A DNA stretch of 64,000 nucleotides, from NCBI RefSeq assembly GCF_008180445.1, contig NZ_VTER01000008.1:62001-126000 (forward strand), read 5' to 3'. The notes below the pieces were generated by a model. The model was not told the DNA's origin, did not search any database, and saw nothing but the letters and a program-made list of their open reading frames with translations. Positions 57,811 to 64,000 of the stretch are shown piece by piece. Position 1 is the stretch's first letter, and each line of letters opens with the position of its first letter. The position numbers and the translations under genes were made by a program. The stretch comes from Bacillus_AB infantis_B. Lineage in GTDB: Bacteria > Bacillota > Bacilli > Bacillales > Cytobacillaceae.

Positions 57811-58626
57811 ATGCAGACTGGGGATTTATTGATCATTGGAGGCAACGAAGAGAAGTGCAATGAAGTAGAGATTCTGAAGAAATTTGTGGAGATTTCGGCT
57901 GCAAGGACAGGCCCGATCGGGGTCCTGCCTACTGCATCCCGGATCCCTGATGAAGTGAGCCGTGAATATATAGAGGTTCTGAATAGGCTCGGAGCGGATG
58001 AAGTGATTCGCCTTGACATCTCTTCGCGGGCTGATGCGGATTCTGAGGAAATTGCCCGGAAGATAGAGAGCCTTGCAGCTGTTTTTATCACTGGCGGCGA
58101 CCAGGGGAGGCTGGCAGAACTGATTCTTGGTTCAAATGTATACGAAGCTTTACATAACAGCTGGAAAAAGGGGATGCCTATTGCCGGGACGAGTGCAGGC
58201 GCCTCCATTATGGGGAAAGTTATGATCGTGTCGTCCCAGACAAAAGCGGCAGATGATGTCCTGCAGGTAGAATTGGGAGAAGGCTTCGGCTTTCTCCAAA
58301 ACCTGGTCATCGATCAGCACTTCTCCCAAAGGGCCCGGTTTGGAAGGCTTTTGGGAGCCATTGCGGAAAATACAGACTTGATGGGGATAGGCATTGATGA
58401 AAATACGGCCATCCTCGTCAGAAATGGACAGTTCGAAGTCTTCGGCGAGCATCAGGTGTTTGTCTTTGATGGAAAGGAAGGGGAGTTCGTCAATTCCGCT
58501 GTTTCAAGCAACGGAAGCGAGGAACTGACGCTGTCTGATTTTAAGCTGCACACTTTGACCGGCGGATACAGATTTGATTTGGGCAATAGAAAATTACTTC
58601 TTAATGGGGAAGAGGGACAAAGATGA
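57811..58626 (+). CDS. cphB: Cyanophycinase (CphB, peptidase family S51)
   Basis: 271 residues. Nucleophile Ser128 in IAGTSAGASIM, the GGDQ motif at 95-98 and VIDQHFSQRARFGRL are those of cyanophycinase. It cuts the Asp-Arg polymer cyanophycin into beta-Asp-Arg dipeptides. No signal peptide, so cytosolic. AAAGGTGAAGG precedes the ATG. It overlaps cphA by 4 bp (ATGA), so breakdown and synthesis enzymes are made from one transcript. Confidence 0.94.
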   Translation: MQTGDLLIIGGNEEKCNEVEILKKFVEISAARTGPIGVLPTASRIPDEVSREYIEVLNRLGADEVIRLDISSRADADSEEIARKIESLAAVFITGGDQGRLAELILGSNVYEALHNSWKKGMPIAGTSAGASIMGKVMIVSSQTKAADDVLQVELGEGFGFLQNLVIDQHFSQRARFGRLLGAIAENTDLMGIGIDENTAILVRNGQFEVFGEHQVFVFDGKEGEFVNSAVSSNGSEELTLSDFKLHTLTGGYRFDLGNRKLLLNGEEGQR

Positions 58627-61247
58627 ACGTAAAGCGCATACGATATTTGCAGGGCCCTAATTATTTCAGCTATAAACCGATGATGTGGGTGGAAATCGAT
58701 CTGGAAGAGCTGGAGTTCCAGCCCACCAATAAGCTTCCCTTTTTCGCTGACATTCTGCTGGAGGCCATTCCGTCACTCGGGGAGCATACCTGCTCAAGGG
58801 GATACAAAGGCGCTTTTGCAGAGCGCCTCCGCGAAGGAACATGGATGGGCCATGTATTAGAGCATATAGCCCTTGAGCTTCAGTCCCTGGCAGGCATCGA
58901 AGTGAAGTATGGAAAAACAATCACAAGCGAGAAGAAGGGCATCTATTTTATCGCTTTCGAATATAAAGAGCCTGAATCAGGTTTGTACGCCTTTCAGTCA
59001 GCAAAAAAGATTGCTGAAAAAATCCTCAGGGGCGAGGAAGGCTTTTCGGTAAAACACTATGTTGAGAAGACCGCCGAATTATTTTATAAGAATAAGCTAG
59101 GCCCGAGTACAGAATCGATTTATCTGGCTGCTGCAGCACGCAGAATTCCCGTTGAACGTGTGGGGAAAGACAGCTTCCTAAGGCTTGGGACAGGCTCTAA
59201 ACAAAAATATGTACAGGCTACCATTACGAGCCAGACCTCTTATTTGGCTGTCGAGGCCTCCTGTGATAAGGAGATGACCAAGGAAATGCTTCGTAGAAGC
59301 GGCATCCCAGTGCCAGAGGGGGAAGTGGCCGAAACATTGGAAGGGATAACTGAAGCTGCAGTGAGGGTCGGCTTCCCGCTTGTAATCAAGCCTCTTCATG
59401 GAAGGCAGGGGCAGGGTGTGGCAACAGGCATCAGCAGCTGGGATGAGCTGAATGCTGTGCAGAAGTGCCTCAATGAGGAAGACAAGCCATATATTGTAGA
59501 AAGGCATTATGAAGGAAGCGACTACCGCCTCTTTGTAGTTGACAACAAATTGCGGGCTGCAAGTTTAAGAGTCCCTCCTTTTATCATCGGAAACGGCAAA
59601 GATACGATTCAGCAGCTGATCGATAAAGAGAATGAAAATCCACTGAGAGGAAACGGGCATGAAAAGCCTATGACCAAAATTCCAATGGCTGAGCCGCTGG
59701 ACTGCTTCCTTGAAAAAATGGATCTGAATAAGAGCTATGTACTTGAAAAGGGAAGGGTTCTGCCGGTAGCAGGAAATGCAAACCTTTCCACCGGAGGACA
59801 GGCGATCGATGTAACCGATGAGGTCCATCCATCCGTCAGGAAAATGGCTGAAGCGGCTGCAGCTTCGATTGGCCTGGATGTCGCCGGAGTCGATATCATA
59901 TCACAGGATATAGCGAAGCCGCTGGATCCGCGTGATACCTGTGTACTGGAGGTCAATGCTGCACCTGGAATCCGGATGCACCTTTACCCTGGAAAAGGAA
60001 AGATCAGAAACGCCGGTGCTGACATTGTTGACTATTTGTTTTCCAGCAGGGAAGAGGCAGCTATCCCGGTAATCGCAGTAACAGGAACCAACGGGAAAAC
60101 CACCACCTCACGGCTGGTCAAGCATTTCCTCGAAAAGGAAGGGACCACTGTCGGCCTTACCAGCTCAGATGGCGTCTATGTCGGTGAACAGTGCATCGAT
60201 ACAGGGGACTGCTCAGGGCCGATTTCGGCAAGGAAGATATTAAGCCATCCTAAAGTCGATATAGCGGTTCTTGAGTCTGCCAGGGGAGGAATCCTTAGAG
60301 AAGGTCTTGCCTTCCGCCATTGTGATATAGGCATTGTCACCAATGTTTCTGAAGATCACCTCGGACTTGATGGGATTGAAGATTTCGCCCAGCTCGTTAA
60401 ATTAAAGAGGCTTATACCGGAAGTAGTCATTGAAGGGGGCTATTGCATTTTGAATGCCGATGATCCGGAGACTTTGAAAATGGCTGCATACACGAAGGGG
60501 AAAGTCATTTATACATCACTTGATGAAGAGAGCGAGGGTTCCCGAAGGGCCCTGGAGAAGGGCGAGCCTCTTTGGTATCAGGACAGCATGGGACAGATTG
60601 TGTACGCGGAAGCAGGCATCAAAGCGGAGTTCCTGCCTGCTGCTGATGTACCTGTTACAATCAATGGCAGGGCGAAGCACAATATAGCCAATCTGCTGCA
60701 GGCACTGGCTGCGGCGGCTGCGCAAGGAGTAAGTCTTGAAACACTCAAGGAAAAGGCCTTATCTTTTATGCCTGACTCCAGGAATTCCCGGGGAAGGTTC
60801 AATGCTTTCCAGGTTCAGGGACGGGAGATTATCATTGATTATGCCCACAATGCTGCAGGGCTGTCAGCTGTTTTTGGTACGGCCGATTATATGAAAAATA
60901 AAAGGCTGATTACCATCCTGTCGGCTCCCGGGGACCGGTCTGATTCCGATATTGCCAGGATGGCAGAAATTACAGCAGGTTATTCAGATTTGATCATAAT
61001 AAAGGAAGATAAAGACCTGCGGGGTAGACAGCCTCTCGAAACAGCATCGCTTTTGAAAGCAGCAGCTTCCTCGGTCATTGGCAGCCAGTCAGTTTCCATT
61101 TGCCCTGATGAACTGGAAGCTTACCAGAAGGCCTGGTCATTGTCCCAGGAAGGAGATACACTCCTGTTTTTATACGAAGACTTTGAGGTTGCGTCTTCTT
61201 TTATTGATAATCTCAAGAAACATGAACAAGCCCTGCAGGGGGATTGA
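58623..61247 (+). CDS. cphA: Cyanophycin synthetase (CphA)
   Basis: 874 residues, the usual length. An N-terminal domain (about 1-160), an ATP-grasp domain (about 215-470) with PLVIKPLHGRQGQGVATGI and ending in CVLEVNAAPGIRMH, and a Mur-ligase-like domain (about 480-870) with the P-loop TGTNGKTTTSRLVKHF and YAHNAAG. It builds multi-L-arginyl-poly-L-aspartate without a ribosome: the grasp domain adds Asp, the Mur domain Arg. Coupled to cphB. The polymer serves as a nitrogen store; its use in this organism (growth or spore) is not known. Confidence 0.95.
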   Translation: MNVKRIRYLQGPNYFSYKPMMWVEIDLEELEFQPTNKLPFFADILLEAIPSLGEHTCSRGYKGAFAERLREGTWMGHVLEHIALELQSLAGIEVKYGKTITSEKKGIYFIAFEYKEPESGLYAFQSAKKIAEKILRGEEGFSVKHYVEKTAELFYKNKLGPSTESIYLAAAARRIPVERVGKDSFLRLGTGSKQKYVQATITSQTSYLAVEASCDKEMTKEMLRRSGIPVPEGEVAETLEGITEAAVRVGFPLVIKPLHGRQGQGVATGISSWDELNAVQKCLNEEDKPYIVERHYEGSDYRLFVVDNKLRAASLRVPPFIIGNGKDTIQQLIDKENENPLRGNGHEKPMTKIPMAEPLDCFLEKMDLNKSYVLEKGRVLPVAGNANLSTGGQAIDVTDEVHPSVRKMAEAAAASIGLDVAGVDIISQDIAKPLDPRDTCVLEVNAAPGIRMHLYPGKGKIRNAGADIVDYLFSSREEAAIPVIAVTGTNGKTTTSRLVKHFLEKEGTTVGLTSSDGVYVGEQCIDTGDCSGPISARKILSHPKVDIAVLESARGGILREGLAFRHCDIGIVTNVSEDHLGLDGIEDFAQLVKLKRLIPEVVIEGGYCILNADDPETLKMAAYTKGKVIYTSLDEESEGSRRALEKGEPLWYQDSMGQIVYAEAGIKAEFLPAADVPVTINGRAKHNIANLLQALAAAAAQGVSLETLKEKALSFMPDSRNSRGRFNAFQVQGREIIIDYAHNAAGLSAVFGTADYMKNKRLITILSAPGDRSDSDIARMAEITAGYSDLIIIKEDKDLRGRQPLETASLLKAAASSVIGSQSVSICPDELEAYQKAWSLSQEGDTLLFLYEDFEVASSFIDNLKKHEQALQGD

Positions 61248-61258
61248 CAGGAGAGAGT

Positions 61259-61290
61259 GGCCTGCCATCTTAAAGATGGCAGGCTTTTCT
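61259..61290 (+). terminator. Terminator after cphA
   Basis: GCCTGCCATCTT / AAGATGGCAGGC stem, then TTTTCT. It separates cphBA from tgl. Confidence 0.85.
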
Positions 61291-61334
61291 GCGGAGGGAG
61301 GCGAAAACTCAGGGCATTTTAAAGAGCCATCTGC

Positions 61335-61343
61335 CATAAGGTA
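61335..61343 (+). promoter_or_regulatory. Possible SigK -10 of tgl
   Basis: CATAAGGTA fits the SigK -10 CATAnnnTA exactly, 31 bp before the tgl start. No good -35 is visible. Confidence 0.4.
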
Positions 61344-61374
61344 TAGGGAAGCCGTACTTGGAAAGGAGTTTTCT

Positions 61375-62109
61375 ATGATACAGCTGCCCGTTTTTCCAGG
61401 TTTGTCCGCCGATATGCTGCCAGAAACCCAAAGGGCTATATGGCAAGCTTTAGATAGAAGCCCGGAGACATTTTATTATTCTGATGCCGGTGAGCTATTG
61501 TTTGAGCTGGAAACAAGGGAAAAAATCCTGTACTACTCCAGGAAGCTGAGTGAAAGCGGCGCTGTTTTTGCCGCCTTTCAAGACTCATTCTTCAATCCGG
61601 CATACTGGGTAAAAACAAGGGCTGGATATGCCTTAAGGCCGGATGTCCGCCCTTCTGACGCGGTCAACGATGTTTTTTCCAATGCTAGCAAATATGCTTT
61701 TGAATGTTCAACGGCCATCGTGCTTATCTTATACAAGGCAGTGCTTGAGTCTATTTCTGTCCGCTACTTCAATCAGCTGTTCCAAAATCTGCTCGTATGG
61801 GACTGGAATTATGACAGAGATCTGGGCATTGTTACAAAAATAGGATCATCCTTTATTCCTGGCGACATTGTCTATTTTTATAATCCCGATTACCGGCAGC
61901 CGGTCTGGACGGGCGAGAATGCGGTTTATCTGGGCAATGATGCTTATTTTGGACATGGAATTGGCATCAAGTCAGAGCAGGAAATGGTTGCTGCCCTCAA
62001 TACACTCAGGAAACCAAATGCCACCAGATCAGCATTCCTTATCTCCCAGCATAGCAGGATCAATTTCCGTTATTTATTTCAATTTGCTAAAAGGATCCAG
62101 GGCATTTAG
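61375..62109 (+). CDS. tgl: Protein-glutamine gamma-glutamyltransferase (spore coat transglutaminase) Tgl
   Basis: 244 residues (B. subtilis Tgl about 245). The catalytic Cys111 follows Glu110 in YAFECSTAIVLILYKA; WRGENV-type WTGENAVYLGNDAYFGHGIGI is the other strong block. It cross-links coat proteins by epsilon-(gamma-glutamyl)lysine bonds in the late spore coat. ATG 61375 has AAAGGAG 6 nt upstream; the much longer frame upstream runs back into cphA and is not coding. SigK-like -10 upstream. Confidence 0.94.
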   Translation: MIQLPVFPGLSADMLPETQRAIWQALDRSPETFYYSDAGELLFELETREKILYYSRKLSESGAVFAAFQDSFFNPAYWVKTRAGYALRPDVRPSDAVNDVFSNASKYAFECSTAIVLILYKAVLESISVRYFNQLFQNLLVWDWNYDRDLGIVTKIGSSFIPGDIVYFYNPDYRQPVWTGENAVYLGNDAYFGHGIGIKSEQEMVAALNTLRKPNATRSAFLISQHSRINFRYLFQFAKRIQGI

Positions 62110-62150
62110 GCAGGGAGTTTGTCTAAAACCTGTCATCGCGTGCACTTCAG

Positions 62151-62960
62151 TCAATCAAGGAGCTCGATAAAATCTGTTACTATGCCGTCGGCAGGAAGCT
62201 TCAATGCTTTTCCTGCTTCTTTTTCAGTCCTGATGGTCCAGATAATGGCCTTCATCCCTTTTTGATGTATCCGGTCCAAAAGCTGCCTGTTCGCAATAGT
62301 ATGCTTTGGATTTATATAGCAGGCATACTTTGCAATCTGTTCAAGCTCCCTTGCGGTCATCCTTTTCGTTTTGTAATTCAGGAGAATTCCGACCGGGATG
62401 GAAGGCAGCAGGCTATGAATCTTTTTCATTGAGCTCCTGTCGAAAGATTGGATGATAATCCGGGATCCAGGGCCCTTGTCCAGCTTCCTGCTCTTTAGCT
62501 CTTCTGCAATCTGTTCTTCTATGCCTGGGTAAAGGGCCGGCTTCTTCAGTTCAATCAGGAGCCCGGCTTTACCGGCATATTTGTCCAGCATTTCAGTGAA
62601 TGACGGGATGATTTCCCCCGCAAATTCCGTGGAATGCCAGCTGCCTGCATCCAGGCTCCTCAGCTCTTTCCATGTCAGGGAAGAAACTTTGCCCTTGCCG
62701 TCTGTTGTCCGGTCGACAGTCGAATCATGAATGACTGCAAGTCTACCGTCCTTGGTCCGCTGGACATCAAATTCAAGAAAATCTGCTCCCATTTGAAGAG
62801 CATAGTCAAATGATGAGAAGGTGTTTTCCGGCCTGGATCCTGCCGCTCCACGGTGTCCGATTTTGAGCTTTGATGGCAGGCTGCCATGTGCCTCCTGTAC
62901 TTCTCGAAGGGCTTTCAGCCTGGCTAAAAGCAGTGTTAATCCATTCCGGCAGCTGCCCAT
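62151..62960 (-). CDS. Glycerophosphodiester phosphodiesterase
   Basis: 269 residues of the GDPD TIM barrel. GHRGAAGSRPENTFSSFDYAL, EFDVQRTKDGRLAVIHDSTVDRTT and the later IELK motif hold the catalytic His pair and metal ligands. An extra ~30-residue N-terminal stretch (RNGLTLLLARLKALREVQ) is not a signal peptide and may be an amphipathic helix. ATG 62960 has AAAGGAG 9 nt upstream; the in-frame ATG at 62969 is too close. It hydrolyses glycerophosphodiesters to glycerol-3-phosphate and alcohol. Confidence 0.9.
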   Translation of the reverse strand: MGSCRNGLTLLLARLKALREVQEAHGSLPSKLKIGHRGAAGSRPENTFSSFDYALQMGADFLEFDVQRTKDGRLAVIHDSTVDRTTDGKGKVSSLTWKELRSLDAGSWHSTEFAGEIIPSFTEMLDKYAGKAGLLIELKKPALYPGIEEQIAEELKSRKLDKGPGSRIIIQSFDRSSMKKIHSLLPSIPVGILLNYKTKRMTARELEQIAKYACYINPKHTIANRQLLDRIHQKGMKAIIWTIRTEKEAGKALKLPADGIVTDFIELLD

Positions 62961-63058
62961 GCTTTTCATCTCCTTTTACTGGTGAATTTTAACCTCCTGT
63001 TTTCTATTACCCTGACAATCTATCATATTGAACTGCTCCTGTTTCGGCAAATGAAAAC

Positions 63059-63352
63059 TTAATCCCAATCTTCATATATGATCCTGCCGCCAGTCAAATC
63101 TATTTCGTTTCGTTCACCTTTATAGTAAAGCTTTCCATTTTCATGGAACAGCAGCTTTTCATAAGTGTAAATACTTTTGCCTGCAGGCAGTTCAATGACT
63201 ACCTTTTGACCCAGGTCTTTTTCCGGGGATTCTATCTTAATAAGACTGGTAGAATAGTAGAAAATCAGAAGACCTGCTGCAGCCGTCAAAAGGATGAGGA
63301 AAGGAATCTTCCATCTGATTGTCCGCCTGCCGGTATATCGGTCTGATCTCAT
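63059..63352 (-). CDS. Small single-pass membrane protein
   Basis: 97 residues. A basic N-terminus, one membrane segment (IPFLILLTAAAGLLIFYY, about 16-33) and an outside domain of about 60 residues with repeated beta-type stretches (KSIYTYEKLLFHENGKLYYKG). GGAGGTTGCAGATACC precedes the ATG. It lies 98 bp before the GDPD gene in the same direction. Family not recognised. Confidence 0.7.
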   Translation of the reverse strand: MRSDRYTGRRTIRWKIPFLILLTAAAGLLIFYYSTSLIKIESPEKDLGQKVVIELPAGKSIYTYEKLLFHENGKLYYKGERNEIDLTGGRIIYEDWD

Positions 63353-63669
63353 GGTATCTGCAACCTCCGTTAAATTATAATGCTTGCCAAGCGAGTAAAT
63401 TGGTTCTAACTAAAGCCTTTACTAGCGTATGCAGCAGCGGCAGGGCCGATGACAAAAAGAGGCTGTCTGCCAGGCGGCCGTCTGAGGGGGGATCTTAGGC
63501 CGGATTGACTATTCTGCCTCATTTTGAACCAGGCACAGCTATAGGGAATCGAATTAATTTTGGTAGATTAGTCTATTTCTGTTTTAGCTGATAGTATGAT
63601 ATGGTAGGTAACGGAGCAGGATTACATAATTTTTAAAATGATCCAATCAGATTATCCGGAGGAAGAAAT
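63353..63669. other. Intergenic region before the last gene
   Basis: 317 bp between divergent genes with no supported coding frame. TTATAAT near 63375-63381 (read on the minus strand) and TATGAT near 63595 (plus strand) are possible -10 boxes. CTGCCAGGCGGCC and neighbouring GC-rich words form only weak hairpins. Confidence 0.45.
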
Positions 63670-64000
63670 ATGATTTGGGAAACCGTAGATGGAATTAATA
63701 TATGGAAACTGAGCAGGTATTTCAAGAAGCTTTCTGCTTCTAAGCTGACGCTGGAAGAAAAAGTTCTGAATGATGTTCTGGTCGTTACACTGCCGCTGAA
63801 AAAATCAGATGAACCAACTGCCGCTGAAATCAGGAAACAGATTGAAGAGGCTGTCCTGCACTCGGATGGATTTGAAACATTGAAAGTGGCACTCCTGGAA
63901 AACTGCAGGCCGTCATATAAAGAAATGATGACGAAATATGGGGTCAGAAGATGGCTGGAAATTCCTGTAGAAGAAAATGTTATATATAAATTTTCATTTG
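63670..64000 (+). CDS. Unrecognised protein, N-terminal part (cut by window end)
   Basis: The frame starts MIWETVDGINIWKLSRYFKK after CCGGAGGAAGAAAT and stays open to the window end (110 codons). The visible part has an alternating beta/alpha look (LNDVLVVTLPLKK, then EIRKQIEEAVLHSDG). I do not recognise a family. The good ribosome binding site and uninterrupted frame support a real gene. Confidence 0.65.
   Translation, partial: MIWETVDGINIWKLSRYFKKLSASKLTLEEKVLNDVLVVTLPLKKSDEPTAAEIRKQIEEAVLHSDGFETLKVALLENCRPSYKEMMTKYGVRRWLEIPVEENVIYKFSF

Noticed and set aside
61078..61374. Long upstream extension of the tgl frame running back into cphA.
   Set aside because: The terminator after cphA lies inside it, it has no ribosome binding site and its translation is unlike Tgl; the ATG at 61375 has a good site and gives the family length.
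1..64000. CRISPR array, prophage, integrase, transposase or rRNA genes.
   Set aside because: No regularly spaced repeats, phage structural genes, recombinase motifs or rRNA sequence were seen; both tRNAs stand alone without integrase neighbours.

Overview
The window comes from an endospore-forming member of the Bacillaceae (Firmicutes). It carries spore coat genes (cotO, cotZ-like, tgl), spoVA genes, spoVIF, a gerA-type germinant receptor operon, strong AGGAGG-type ribosome binding sites and typical U-rich terminators. The order yjbO-prpE-(mgtE)-yjbQ-fabI-cotO-cotZ-yjcA ... spoVIF-yjcD-yjcF-yjcG-yjcH follows the yjb/yjc region of Bacillus subtilis as I remember it. Two blocks interrupt that backbone: a spoVA2-type operon and a large acyl-CoA catabolism cluster. 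I cannot name the species from the sequence alone. I see no prophage, insertion sequence, CRISPR array or rRNA.

Layout. 1-5.6 kb: end of an RluA-type pseudouridine synthase, prpE (minus), mgtE, a CPA2 cation/proton antiporter, and fabI behind a perfect FapR operator. 5.8-11.4 kb: sporulation block (cotO, cotZ-like, yjcA, a 34-aa Lys/Cys peptide, then YhcN-like lipoprotein-spoVAC-spoVAD-spoVAE-DUF421 and a tiny YjcZ-type protein). 11.44-11.59 kb: a 152-nt stretch that can pair almost completely into a four-way cloverleaf. 11.7-23.8 kb: twelve genes for acyl-CoA degradation. They include separate genes for the two halves of animal ACAD10/ACAD11 (an APH-like kinase and an acyl-CoA dehydrogenase), an SDR, an acyl-CoA synthetase, a TetR regulator and a ComB-like phosphatase. 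23.9-30 kb: spoVIF, a UvrD-like helicase, a DUF421 protein, yjcF, yjcG, yjcH and a structured interspersed repeat. 30.2-33.9 kb: a TAXI-type TRAP transporter. 34-37.8 kb: small WYL-like gene, tRNA-Val(GAC), flavin oxidoreductase, YuiH-like molybdoenzyme, an 810-bp gene-free stretch with short repeats, and a DUF3870 gene.

37.9-48.6 kb: dppABCDE-ykfABCD murein-peptide uptake and recycling operon, extended by a cytosolic beta-lactamase-like hydrolase and a DUF962 membrane protein. 48.7-52.5 kb: GGDEF-EAL protein, HAD phosphatase, a minus-strand stress operon with a SigB-type promoter, and tRNA-Arg(CCT). 52.6-56.5 kb: gerXA-gerXB-gerXC and a tiny acidic lipoprotein. 56.6-64 kb: DUF3231 protein, cyanophycinase and cyanophycin synthetase, spore transglutaminase tgl, a GDPD phosphodiesterase, a small membrane protein and an unrecognised gene cut by the window end.

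How the parts fit. Much of the window serves the spore: coat assembly and cross-linking (cotO, cotZ, tgl), dipicolinate channel proteins (spoVA), germinant sensing (gerX), and perhaps a nitrogen store (cyanophycin). The rest is scavenging: fatty or 4-hydroxy acids through the acyl-CoA cluster, cell-wall peptides through dpp/ykf, and an unknown organic substrate through the TAXI transporter. Gene boundaries rest on start codons chosen by ribosome binding site spacing. Functions rest on motifs and remembered family features; no database search was run.
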